Below are positions 16,377 to 23,360 of a stretch of DNA of 53,853 nt, in pieces. Each line of letters opens with the position of its first letter. Position 1 is the stretch's first letter. The translations under genes and the position numbers were made by a program. The notes under the pieces are model-generated. The model was given only the letters and a program-made list of their open reading frames with translations, was not told the origin of the DNA and searched no databases. Source of the stretch: Sphingobium wenxiniae (GTDB lineage Bacteria > Pseudomonadota > Alphaproteobacteria > Sphingomonadales > Sphingomonadaceae); the NCBI RefSeq assembly GCF_007830065.1, contig NZ_VLKK01000010.1, positions 1 through 53,853 on the forward strand, read 5' to 3'.

Positions 16377-16982
16377 ATGGGTTGGCTGTTCATGTCTCGC
16401 GGCGGCATGGCTCCGTTCGCCACGCCGAAGGCCTATCTCGACAACCAGTGCACCTATCCGCCCGACCCTGACAAGGGCCGGGCGACCGGCCTGCGTGTCC
16501 TCAAATCCACCGTCCGTTCGGGCGCCTACTATGCCGCCTGCCAGAGCTACGATCTTGAAGCCCCGCACGAAACTTTCGCGATCATCTGCCTCGTCAAATG
16601 GAACCCCGGCGCGAAGAGCGGCGAGGAGTTTGGCTACAAGGATATGACCGAAACGATGGGCCCCTACAGTTACGACTGCCCGGCCTCGATCCTCGACCTC
16701 TTGGGACCGCCCGGCAACGAATATGCCGCGCAGTGGCGCGAGCATTGCCGCCAGCGCCTCGCCCTGACCACGCGCCGCAAGCCCGCACCGGGCGATATGC
16801 TGGTGCTGGCCGAGCCGCTGACCTTCACCGACGGGCAGAGCGAGCGCAGCTTCCGCGTGGTCCAGTCGGGCCGCAAGACGATCCTGCGCCGGGTCAGCGA
16901 CGGGGTTGGGGTGAAGATCAGCAAGCTGATGAGCCGGGCGTGGACGATCGTGCCGCCACCCGGTGCCCCGTCAACTTCGTGA
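16377..16982 (+). CDS. DUF6927 family protein
   Basis: A 201-residue protein beginning MGWLFMSRGGMAPFATPKAY, the hallmark start of the DUF6927 family as I remember it. It also has the family segments LVKWNPGAKSGEEFGYKDM and YDCPASILDLLGP. The function is unknown; it is common on alphaproteobacterial plasmids and phage-like regions. AGGAG lies directly upstream of the ATG at 16377, which is why the shorter start was chosen over the frame opening at 16284. The C-terminal 60 residues look like a small beta-rich domain (GDMLVLAEPLTFTDG onward). Confidence 0.75.
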   Translation: MGWLFMSRGGMAPFATPKAYLDNQCTYPPDPDKGRATGLRVLKSTVRSGAYYAACQSYDLEAPHETFAIICLVKWNPGAKSGEEFGYKDMTETMGPYSYDCPASILDLLGPPGNEYAAQWREHCRQRLALTTRRKPAPGDMLVLAEPLTFTDGQSERSFRVVQSGRKTILRRVSDGVGVKISKLMSRAWTIVPPPGAPSTS

Positions 16983-17006
16983 CCCGGCACCCAAGCGAGT
17001 AGCGCC

Positions 17007-17240
17007 ATGACCGATCCCGCCCCACCGCAGCGCTCGTCCAAGCGAGCGCGCCTTTGCAGCATCGAGAACGCCAACCGGATCGCCACCCGGGTCGCCGAGC
17101 ACGTCCAGGGCGACACCGCCGTGGTAAAGACCGGCAATCCGCTGCAGCCCTTCCGCGTGGTTCTGGCAAGCAAGGCAGCGCCGGGGCGCACCGTCTCGCG
17201 GGTCGTCACCTGCAACGATGACGAGCCCGAGGATCAGTAG
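17007..17240 (+). CDS. Small conserved hypothetical protein (77 aa)
   Basis: A 77-residue protein, MTDPAPPQRSSKRARLCSIE onward, with a basic N-terminus and an acidic tail (DDEPEDQ). It follows the DUF6927 gene by 24 bases in the same direction. Its last 7 bases overlap the end of the convergent minus-strand gene. No motif is recognised. The reading frame has codon use like its neighbours, so I regard it as probably real. Confidence 0.55.
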   Translation: MTDPAPPQRSSKRARLCSIENANRIATRVAEHVQGDTAVVKTGNPLQPFRVVLASKAAPGRTVSRVVTCNDDEPEDQ

Positions 17241-17722
17241 GGCTCGGGTCCGCGCTCGACGAACCACGATTGCCCGAGCTCGAAATCGGGACTTGGCGAC
17301 ACGAGCGGCCCGTCAGGTGCTTCAGCCACGTAGGGCGAAACGAGGTCCTTGCGCCGCACCCGCATCCGGCTGAGCCAGGCCGCGGTGCGGCCGCGCGCTT
17401 TGAGGACCGTCAGCAGCCAATCCATCGCCTCGGCCATCTCGACCACGCCGCGCCCGGCGAGGCAGTAATAGATCGCCCGCTGGAAGTCGTCGCACTGGGT
17501 GCTGAGGATGCCCGCGAGCTTTGCCCGCCCGCCGGGGGCGTTCTCATGCACCAGCGACACTGCCTCGCGCAGTTCCCGGACTGACAGGTAGGCATCGTCC
17601 ACGCCGACCCCGATGCAAAGCGCGGCGATCGCCCGGCGCACTGGCGGCAGGTTCTCGTCGCACGACGCATCGCGCAGGCCAATGTCGAGATCGAAATGGT
17701 CGAGGTGGCTGGGAGCGGGCAT
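17234..17722 (-). CDS. Hypothetical protein, probably SOS-regulated
   Basis: A 162-residue, mostly helical protein with no recognised domain (MPAPSHLDHFDLDIGL onward; central segment GRGVVEMAEAMDWLLTVLKA). It is the only minus-strand gene in this part of the backbone. AAAGGA precedes its ATG. Twenty bases further upstream is a perfect GAAC-N7-GAAC sequence, the alphaproteobacterial LexA operator. This suggests induction after DNA damage. It converges with the 77-residue gene, overlapping by 7 bases. Confidence 0.65.
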   Translation of the reverse strand: MPAPSHLDHFDLDIGLRDASCDENLPPVRRAIAALCIGVGVDDAYLSVRELREAVSLVHENAPGGRAKLAGILSTQCDDFQRAIYYCLAGRGVVEMAEAMDWLLTVLKARGRTAAWLSRMRVRRKDLVSPYVAEAPDGPLVSPSPDFELGQSWFVERGPEPY

Positions 17723-17741
17723 GGCGAGATCCTTTCCAAAA

Positions 17742-17756
17742 GAACGTAGCGTGAAC
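17742..17756 (-). promoter_or_regulatory. LexA (SOS) box, alphaproteobacterial type
   Basis: On the minus strand this reads GTTC-ACGCTAC-GTTC, an exact match to the GTTC-N7-GTTC operator known for alphaproteobacterial LexA. It lies 20-34 bases upstream of the start at 17722, where it would overlap the promoter. Confidence 0.65.
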
Positions 17757-17784
17757 GTTCAGGCCCCGTCAACCGGACAGCGGA

Positions 17785-17794
17785 GGGGAGGGGG
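17785..17794 (+). repeat. G-rich intergenic motif (copy 4)
   Basis: GGGGAGGGGG, 37 bases before the ATG of the DUF3768 gene at 17831. Confidence 0.68.
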
Positions 17795-17830
17795 AACTCA
17801 GCGGGGGATCAATCATGAAAGGTAGAACCC

Positions 17831-18239
17831 ATGACCGCACTTGCTTCATCCACACCTGCCGGCGTCGACCACACTGCTGAGATCGCCCGGCTCAACGACG
17901 CGGCCCGCGCGGGTTCACTGCCCACTTCGCGCACTGTGTTCACGCGGGCGCTGGCCGACATTCGTGCTGGCGACGCCGAAGACCCCGGCGCACGCCAGGC
18001 CAGCCTGATGCTGGGTCAGGCAGCGCTGCGCCGTCTTATCAACGAAACGCCGATCGAGCCGGGGAACGATCCTCATGGCGAGCGCGACTTCGGCGCGGTC
18101 GAGTTCCAGGGGTACAAGATCTTCTGGAAGATCGATGTCTATGCCAACGACGGGACGTTCGCCTGGGGGGTCGGAGACACTGTGGGACGCGCAGCAGAGC
18201 TTCCGCGTCGTCACGATTATGTTGGCAAGCGACTGGTGA
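17831..18239 (+). pseudogene. DUF3768 family gene with a single-base frameshift
   Basis: The first 113 codons give a DUF3768-like protein (EIARLNDAARAG and, later, DFGAVEFQGYKIFWKIDVYA). After the codons for TFAW the frame enters a run of six G at 18165-18170 and continues to a family-unlike tail ending at 18247. Removing one G restores the expected C-terminus, S-E-T-L-W-D then SFRVVTIMLASDW, with a stop at 18237-18239, four bases before the next ATG. The gene is therefore either inactivated by a one-base insertion, misread in sequencing, or uses slippage in the G-run. The function of the family is unknown. A G-rich motif precedes it. Confidence 0.8.
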
Positions 18240-18243
18240 GGCG

Positions 18244-18570
18244 ATGAGCCGGTATTCGCTAAGACCGCTGCCGGAGCGCTCGGACATTTTCGAGGTCGCG
18301 GTCGGGTGGGACCTGGGGCTGGGGACGTTTTTTGTGATGGTATTCGGCGTCGCCGAGGTTGGCCGCGATCCTGATGTGAGGCACTGGCGTGGTGGCCAGC
18401 CCAGACAGATTGTTACGGTCGAGGAGCTTCAGACTGAGGTATCGCCATACGCTGAACTTCCGATGGAACTGGTCAGTCGGCTTCGAGGCGACCAAAGCAA
18501 CGGCGGCGCGAGCCCTCCACAGCGGTTGAGTCGATTGATTTCAGGGCTGCTCGGGAATGGCTGCGTCTGA
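18244..18570 (+). CDS. Conserved plasmid hypothetical protein
   Basis: A 108-residue protein starting MSRYSLRPLPERSDIFEVAV and containing GWDLGLGTFFVMVFG. The 'SLRP-ERSD-VGWD-TFFV-VFG' pattern recurs in short proteins on alphaproteobacterial plasmids, but I know no function for it. The ATG lies 4 bases after the frame-corrected end of the DUF3768 gene, so the two belong to one operon. The C-terminal 25 residues are less protein-like. It is the last backbone gene before the island of lower GC content. Confidence 0.65.
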   Translation: MSRYSLRPLPERSDIFEVAVGWDLGLGTFFVMVFGVAEVGRDPDVRHWRGGQPRQIVTVEELQTEVSPYAELPMELVSRLRGDQSNGGASPPQRLSRLISGLLGNGCV

Positions 18571-18617
18571 TCATCCTTCTCCCCGCCTGCCAAACGACTG
18601 GATAGTTGATATTCCAG

Positions 18618-19550
18618 CTATGCAGCAGCAACCATTTGAATTTCAGGCTTAACGTACACCCCTAACGTCAGTGCGTCCCAATAGGCGAAGAATGTCTCGA
18701 AATAGAAGCGATGTTGATCGCCATTGTCGTCGATTAGCACCAGTTCGCAACTGCCGAGTGGCCCGCCGCTCTGTGCTCCGCAATATCCAGCGACAGCCTT
18801 GAAAAGCTCTAACTCGTCTACTTTTCCGAAGTGTTTGGCAAAGGCCGATGACCGGATGAAATGCCGACAGGGATTCGCTGGATCGAAGTCCGGCTTGCGG
18901 CGAGAAACGTGTGGATGGCCGGACATTATCCCGACCAGTGGAGTTTGAACGCCCGCAGTCTCGACGAATCGGTATAGCGTCGTCGACAGCGTGTTGCCGA
19001 AAACGCCGTGGAGGCTCTTCACGGTTTCGATGGTCGGCGACATCGATAGGGCTTCTTGCGTAAATCGATCGCGCAGGAACAGCAGGCGGCCTGCGGCAAA
19101 ATTGGCTTCGGCTTCGACCTGCTCATGGCATTCGGGCGAGAGGGTGTGGCTGTTATCGCCAAGCATCGCATCCTCGTGCCACGGCAATAGGCTGTGACCG
19201 ATTTCATGCGCTTCGTTCCACCGATGCTTTTTGATCGGCAGGTCGCCATCAAGCAGGATACGCTTGCGATCGGGCAGATACAGCGCCTTCAAGGACCACT
19301 TGTGGATGGCGTCCAGGATGAGTGCCGGACGATTGAAAACCTGAAGCGTGGCGACTCTGATCCGGCTGATCGCCTCCTGCGCGACGCTCGGATCCTTCGC
19401 CGTGTAGAATTTGAGATCGAGCTTGAGCAAATGCCGCACGTCTTCGAGCCGGAGCGGGGGCTCGGGATTCCCGAGCCCCTTCAACACCCGTTCGACGCGG
19501 GCGTCGATATCATGGGCGGTTCTCTCAGATAAAAGTCGATTTCTGCTCAA
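18618..19550 (-). CDS. ImmA/IrrE-family metallopeptidase
   Basis: A 310-residue zinc metallopeptidase with HEIGH at about residues 115-119 (context RWNEAHEIGHSLLPWH) and a downstream glutamate in VEAEANFAAGRLLF, the pattern of ImmA/IrrE (DUF955) peptidases. These enzymes usually cleave an XRE-type repressor encoded beside them. Here the XRE gene lies 18 bases upstream in the same operon. The C-terminal 120 residues form an extra domain of unknown role. It is the last gene of a four-gene leftward operon that diverges from the ubiquitin-like operon. Base composition is lower in GC than the flanking backbone, suggesting acquisition as a block. Confidence 0.88.
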   Translation of the reverse strand: MSRNRLLSERTAHDIDARVERVLKGLGNPEPPLRLEDVRHLLKLDLKFYTAKDPSVAQEAISRIRVATLQVFNRPALILDAIHKWSLKALYLPDRKRILLDGDLPIKKHRWNEAHEIGHSLLPWHEDAMLGDNSHTLSPECHEQVEAEANFAAGRLLFLRDRFTQEALSMSPTIETVKSLHGVFGNTLSTTLYRFVETAGVQTPLVGIMSGHPHVSRRKPDFDPANPCRHFIRSSAFAKHFGKVDELELFKAVAGYCGAQSGGPLGSCELVLIDDNGDQHRFYFETFFAYWDALTLGVYVKPEIQMVAAA

Positions 19551-19568
19551 CCGCCTGCTCCTTGACGT

Positions 19569-20051
19569 TCAGTCCCGTTCGCTCAAAACTGTGACGAACG
19601 CCTCCAATGCAGCACGTTCAGCCTGGCTAAGCGCTGCCACAGGCTCAGATCGCGCAGCAAAGCGAACGGCTTCATGAATGAGGTTGTCATTCTTGGGTGT
19701 CGTCAGACCGGCCACCTGCATCAGGTTCCCACGCGGAACCTGAAAATAATTGGCCAGCTGATAAACGGACCGCAATTCAGCCTTGTGACGAACGTCGTCC
19801 TCAATCTCTACGAGTTCGGCGACGTCAATGTCGGCTTGCTCGGCAAGTTCCTCGAGCGTCAATCCTTTGTTGCGCCGCATGAGACGGACAAAGCGACCAA
19901 AAGCAATGCTCGGCTCATCTTCGCCAACATTCTGCGTTTCTGCCTCACCATCAAAAAGCGGATCGGCGGCGGTGACGCCGGCACCAATTTCGGTGTCACC
20001 TTCTAACGATGCCATCTTGAGACACCAATCCTTGGAGATCTCGATCTTCAT
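19569..20051 (-). CDS. XRE-family transcriptional regulator
   Basis: A 160-residue protein with a Cro/C1-type HTH at about residues 50-110. It includes FGRFVRLMRRNKGLTLEELA, then AEQADIDVAELVEIEDD, and YQLANYFQVPRGNLMQVAGL. The acidic N-terminal 45 residues could be a regulatory arm. The ATG is 2 bases after the stop of the GNAT gene, and the ImmA/IrrE gene follows. In XRE-ImmA pairs the peptidase removes the repressor in response to a signal. What it controls here is not shown; the shared intergenic region at 20893-21051 is the obvious target. Confidence 0.87.
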   Translation of the reverse strand: MKIEISKDWCLKMASLEGDTEIGAGVTAADPLFDGEAETQNVGEDEPSIAFGRFVRLMRRNKGLTLEELAEQADIDVAELVEIEDDVRHKAELRSVYQLANYFQVPRGNLMQVAGLTTPKNDNLIHEAVRFAARSEPVAALSQAERAALEAFVTVLSERD

Positions 20052-20053
20052 GG

Positions 20054-20683
20054 CTAATTTCCTTTGGCGATGAAGGATTCGGCTTGCTCCGGCGTCATCT
20101 CAAAATAGCGCAAACCATGATAGCTTGCGTCGATGCCAAGATCGGTCATGCCGCAGGTGTTGGCATAGAAGCCATTCGACTGCGGTAAAGCGTGTAAGCC
20201 AATCCTTCCCTTAAACTCCTCCTCGATACTGAGTGCGATAGCAGCCCTGATCAAAATACTGCCGATACCGCGATAGAGCGGCGGATCGGCGAGCTCGGGG
20301 CGGTTCCACGGCGCGTTTTCAACATATTCGACATAAACCAGGTCCTTTCCTTTTTGGCTCTCAACCCGGCAACGATGCGTTGTGATGTCCACGATCATCA
20401 TGCCCTGGGTGGTTCCGTTGCACACGATGCTGAAGCCGGGATGCGCCAACATGCCCTGCAAAGCCCGGGTCTTCTGACGCCAGTTCCAATGCCGACTTTG
20501 CGGCCAATGCACCCGCTCGACACCGGCGCGGTGCAGTTTCTGGATCGCCTTGAAGAGCTCCGGGATCCATTCGGCTTCCCAGTCACCCAGCTGCTTTTCG
20601 GTTATCGCATCCCAGAGCTCGGCTTCTTCAAGCTTGCCGTTCGTCGCGTTCAAGAGTGCGATCGGACTGATCACGGCGGTCAT
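20054..20683 (-). CDS. GNAT-like acetyltransferase domain protein
   Basis: A 209-residue protein whose second half has the GNAT acetyl-CoA-binding layout. The segment LYRGIGSILIRAAIALSIEE corresponds to motif A, and LHALPQSNGFYANTCGMTDL to the C-terminal motif B region. The N-terminal half (WDAITEKQLGDWEAEWIPEL onward) contains many Trp residues and no known motif. Its ATG overlaps the stop of the CopG-like gene by 4 bases (ATGA). GNAT enzymes paired with RHH proteins can be toxins that acetylate aminoacyl-tRNA (TacT type). The length here is greater than those toxins, so another substrate is equally possible. Confidence 0.72.
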   Translation of the reverse strand: MTAVISPIALLNATNGKLEEAELWDAITEKQLGDWEAEWIPELFKAIQKLHRAGVERVHWPQSRHWNWRQKTRALQGMLAHPGFSIVCNGTTQGMMIVDITTHRCRVESQKGKDLVYVEYVENAPWNRPELADPPLYRGIGSILIRAAIALSIEEEFKGRIGLHALPQSNGFYANTCGMTDLGIDASYHGLRYFEMTPEQAESFIAKGN

Positions 20684-20892
20684 AGCATCATGACTTCCGC
20701 TTTTTCTTTGCTCTTTTCGTCTTCGAAAAACAGCTTGTCGCCCTTTTCAACACGAGCTTCAACAAGCTGATAGAGCCGTAATGCCTGACGCAGCACAGCC
20801 GTCTTGCTCAAATCCTTCTTGTCGCAAAGGCCTTCGAGTGCGTGCATTTCCGCATCCGTAAGGTTGAGCGTCATCGTCTTCTTGGCAGCCAT
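20680..20892 (-). CDS. CopG/RHH-like regulator heading the leftward operon
   Basis: A 70-residue protein, MAAKKTMTLNLTDAEMHALE onward, with a strand-helix-helix pattern (DLSKTAVLRQALRLYQLV) typical of ribbon-helix-helix DNA-binding proteins. The chosen ATG has a perfect AAGGAGG five bases upstream; an ATG at 20943 would start inside the promoter region. It overlaps the GNAT gene by 4 bases. RHH proteins of this size commonly repress their own promoter through short direct or inverted repeats. Two ACTAGCTA repeats sit 70-90 bases upstream. RHH plus GNAT is a known toxin-antitoxin arrangement, and this pair may be one. Confidence 0.8.
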   Translation of the reverse strand: MAAKKTMTLNLTDAEMHALEGLCDKKDLSKTAVLRQALRLYQLVEARVEKGDKLFFEDEKSKEKAEVMML

Positions 20893-20957
20893 TACGCCTC
20901 CTTCAGCGGGAGTAGGGCTACACAACATCTGCGCAAATGTCAATCAAAAAATAGCCC

Positions 20958-20985
20958 TTGACTAGCTAAAAACTAGCTATCATAT
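20958..20985 (+). promoter_or_regulatory. Promoter with operator between the two divergent operons
   Basis: TTGACT at 20958-20963 and TCATAT at 20980-20985 (16-base spacer) resemble a sigma-70 promoter for the rightward ubiquitin-like operon. Two copies of ACTAGCTA (20961-20968 and 20972-20979), 11 bp apart, fill the spacer. Each contains the palindrome TAGCTA, so the site looks the same from both strands and could regulate both operons. The spacing of one helical turn fits an RHH dimer pair. Confidence 0.6.
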
Positions 20986-21051
20986 CCACGCCATCCGGCG
21001 ATCAATCTCAAGCCGGGTTAAATCGCAGGCTTGAACAAGGGAATCGTTCTC

Positions 21052-21240
21052 ATGGCCAAGAACACAGGAAATGACTTCCGTCGCGGCGCTGTTACCGCTC
21101 GCACCCAATTTCAGCGGACCGACGGCAACTATCAGAAACGGAACGAGCGCACCGGACACTTCATGGAGGTGAAGCAGGACGGCAAGCCGTTCAAAGGCGT
21201 CGCCCGTGAACCCGACGGGCGCGATAGCCCGAATTCCTGA
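21052..21240 (+). CDS. Small basic protein at the head of the ubiquitin-like operon
   Basis: A 62-residue, strongly basic protein (MAKNTGNDFRRGAVTARTQF onward). AAGGGA lies upstream of the ATG. From memory, similar 'MAKNTGNDYRKGAV' proteins occur near mobile and defence genes, but no function is known to me. Many Lys, Arg and Asn and no predicted hydrophobic core suggest an unfolded or nucleic-acid-binding peptide, or a substrate for the conjugation enzymes downstream. The next gene starts 96 bases later. Confidence 0.7.
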   Translation: MAKNTGNDFRRGAVTARTQFQRTDGNYQKRNERTGHFMEVKQDGKPFKGVAREPDGRDSPNS

Positions 21241-21336
21241 TGAACCGACGATTCATCCCCATTCCGGCCAAAGTGCTTTGGAGCCTTGGTCCGATTCCGA
21301 AGCCGCAACACCCAACCCTTGCATTGGATTCAAAAC

Positions 21337-21588
21337 ATGTCTGAAAAGTCGGAAAAGACCGTCACCATCATCGTCAACCAAGACGACCACGAAGTGGTCA
21401 AGACGAAAATCTCATATGACGAGGTCGTCGCCTACTACCTTCAGGACGGCGGCGCCTCTTCAACCGAGTATCTCATCAAATATTCACGCGGCCACTCCGC
21501 TAACATCAGCGGCACCCTCGCGCCAGGTCAGGAGGTAATGGTTAAAGATGGAATGCGCTTCAGAGTTTCAGGAACTGGCGAGTCATAA
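21337..21588 (+). CDS. Single-domain ubiquitin-like protein (multiubiquitin family)
   Basis: An 83-residue beta-grasp protein. The pattern VTIIVNQDDHEVVKTKISYD, then EYLIKYSRG and LAPGQEVMVKDGMRFRV, matches the multiubiquitin domain family (PF14452). Family members are often repeated in tandem; here there is one copy. The C-terminus is TGES, without the Gly-Gly of ubiquitin; a terminal Ser is usual in this family. It should be the modifier that the E1-like protein encoded next activates. The ATG at 21337 was chosen because it starts just before the beta-grasp strand. The downstream gene overlaps it by 41 bases, which implies tightly coupled synthesis. Confidence 0.82.
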   Translation: MSEKSEKTVTIIVNQDDHEVVKTKISYDEVVAYYLQDGGASSTEYLIKYSRGHSANISGTLAPGQEVMVKDGMRFRVSGTGES

Positions 21589-22747
21589 TCCTTTCATCCG
21601 GGACTTGGAGGAACAGGGCTATCACCTCGACTTCGTCAACGCCTATTTCGTCATCTACGGGTTACCGTGCCTCAACAGCGCCGGTGAGCTCGAATATGGC
21701 GATTGGGCAAGTCCAGTCGATCTGAATAACTGGGTCATCGATGCCCCAAGCGACCATCAGGCCTGGTTCAAGGGATGCCGTCCGCACGACCAGAACGGGC
21801 GGGCGCTGCGATTGGGCGGTGGCGCGGCTACCGTCCTGGTGGCTGACGGCTTTGTTTGCAACCATTCCTTTTCGTTCAAATTGCTCGAGTCTGGCGCAAT
21901 GCGCCCATATCGGTCGTTTGAAGAAAAGGTGCGCACTTATCTCGATGTGATCGTTGCACCCGCGATGGCAGCTTTCCCCGATGCTAGTCCGCTGCGGGGC
22001 ATAGAAATCAAAGCCGCGGCGCAGAACAGTCCGTTGCGCATTCCAGACTCAATGTCGTCACGCTACCACCTCAACGACGTGGCTTCGCGGTTGAGGGGCA
22101 TAAAGGTAGCAATCATTGGCCTCGGCGGCACAGGAGCTTACATCCTCGATTTCATCGCCCGCACGCATCTCGAAAAGATCGGGCTTTTCGACGACGATAA
22201 GGTTCATATTCACACGCTCTTTAGGATCCCCGGCTTCATCCATCGGGCGGTCGGGATGAAGAAGGTTGACGCGCTGGCGCAACATTATGCCAATTGGCAT
22301 TGTGGCATCGTCCCGATCCCGGAGCGCATCACCTCCGAGAATATCGAGAGCCTGCGTGAGTTCGATTTTGTCTTTGTGTCGATTGACGACGGGCCGTCGC
22401 GGCTCGCCATCGTCGACTGGTTGAGTGCAAATGCCATTCCCTTCGTTGATTGTGGCATGGGCCTCAATCGCTCACTCATTGGGTTGAATGGCGTCGTTCG
22501 GATCACCGGAGCGGATCGCGCTGCATTTGAGCAATCGGTAAATACACCCTATCTGCCAACGACGAATCCAGAAAATGGAGAGTATCGGAAGCAGGCGCAA
22601 GTCGCCGAACTCAATGCGCTCAACGCGATATTCGCCGTGATCCGGTTCAAGCAGCATTTTGAGTTTTATGACCGATTAAGCGATGCCATCGCCTACACTT
22701 TTGAGACGGCATCTTTTGATCTTGATCGCTTTGGGGGGTTAGAATGA
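21548..22747 (+). CDS. E1-like enzyme: DUF6791-type domain plus ThiF adenylyltransferase domain
   Basis: A 399-residue protein. Residues 13-165 (HNPFIRDLEEQGYHLDFVNA, then VPFVNAYFV-like strands and DHQAWFKGCRPHDQNGRAL) match what I recall as DUF6791, a domain found before ThiF folds and probably E2-like or Ubl-binding. Residues 180-385 form the ThiF/E1 fold. They contain VAIIGLGGTGAY (nucleotide-binding loop at 191-196), LFDDDKVHIHTLFR, a Lys pair MKKVDAL, and SIDDGPSRLAIVDWL. It should adenylate the C-terminus of the small ubiquitin-like protein. No obvious catalytic Cys in an E1 crossover loop is seen. The ATG at 21548 lies inside the previous gene. The last 4 bases overlap the DUF6527 gene. 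Confidence 0.87.
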   Translation: MECASEFQELASHNPFIRDLEEQGYHLDFVNAYFVIYGLPCLNSAGELEYGDWASPVDLNNWVIDAPSDHQAWFKGCRPHDQNGRALRLGGGAATVLVADGFVCNHSFSFKLLESGAMRPYRSFEEKVRTYLDVIVAPAMAAFPDASPLRGIEIKAAAQNSPLRIPDSMSSRYHLNDVASRLRGIKVAIIGLGGTGAYILDFIARTHLEKIGLFDDDKVHIHTLFRIPGFIHRAVGMKKVDALAQHYANWHCGIVPIPERITSENIESLREFDFVFVSIDDGPSRLAIVDWLSANAIPFVDCGMGLNRSLIGLNGVVRITGADRAAFEQSVNTPYLPTTNPENGEYRKQAQVAELNALNAIFAVIRFKQHFEFYDRLSDAIAYTFETASFDLDRFGGLE

Positions 22748-23151
22748 AGTTTGCCTATCAAGCGGTAGATCGGATCCCTAAGCAGCTGGAGCCTGAAACT
22801 GTCTATCACAGCGAGGAATTCGAGCTCGCCGGACTTCTCTGTGCTTGCGGCTGCGGCCATCGGATCACGCTTCTCGTTCCCGATAGCCACCAAGTCTATT
22901 GCGACGACGGGTTTGCCACGATCCGCCCTTCCATCGCAGTGTGCGATGGTCCCTGCAAATCTCATTATGTCATCTCAGCCGGACAGGTCGAATGGCTGGA
23001 TGCATTTAGCACCGAAGCGGCGAAATCGCTCATGCAGAAACAGATTTTGCGCCATGTCGCCAACGACGCCAAGCCAAAATCCTGGATTGCCCGTCTGTGG
23101 AAGGCAGCACTGGCATTGGCTGATCAGATTAAATCGATCTTTGGAAGGTAG
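22744..23151 (+). CDS. DUF6527 zinc-binding protein of the ubiquitin-like operon
   Basis: A 135-residue protein overlapping the E1 gene by ATGA. Two metal-ligand clusters are visible, C33-x-C35-G-C37-x-H39 (LLCACGCGHRITLL) and C67-x3-C71-x2-H74 (CDGPCKSHYVI), which together could hold one or two zinc ions. The C-terminal 40 residues form a basic amphipathic helix (SWIARLWKAALALADQIKSI). DUF6527 proteins are regular partners of multiubiquitin and ThiF genes. From memory, recent work on bacterial ubiquitination-like (Bub) operons treats the family as the enzyme that cleaves the modifier from targets; I cannot verify that here. It ends the operon. Confidence 0.8.
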   Translation: MKFAYQAVDRIPKQLEPETVYHSEEFELAGLLCACGCGHRITLLVPDSHQVYCDDGFATIRPSIAVCDGPCKSHYVISAGQVEWLDAFSTEAAKSLMQKQILRHVANDAKPKSWIARLWKAALALADQIKSIFGR

Positions 23152-23285
23152 AATCCGTATTACACTCATCGTTGTCATTGAACGTCCTCGTCTCTGGTTC
23201 TTCGGTCATAGCGTTGTCTGAAAACACCGCTTGAGCGGTCCTGGACACCTCTGCGGGCAGCGCCCGCAGCTTCGGCCTGACGGCC

Positions 23286-23304
23286 GGGAGGGAAGGGGGG
23301 TGGG
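23286..23304 (+). repeat. G-rich intergenic motif (variant, copy 5)
   Basis: GGGAGGGAAGGGGGGTGGG, 57 bases before the ATG of the DUF736 gene. A hairpin CTGCGGGC-agc-GCCCGCAG lies just upstream, as at 15634. The region 23152-23285 holds nothing else that I can see. Confidence 0.6.
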
Positions 23305-23360
23305 AAGAGAGTGATCGAACAAGGGGTTCGGTCGCAATCGATCCATCCAGGAGAACGTCC

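Noticed and set aside
19568..19581. GTTC-N6-GTTC as an SOS box
   Set aside because: Spacing is six, not seven, and it lies at the end of the XRE gene.
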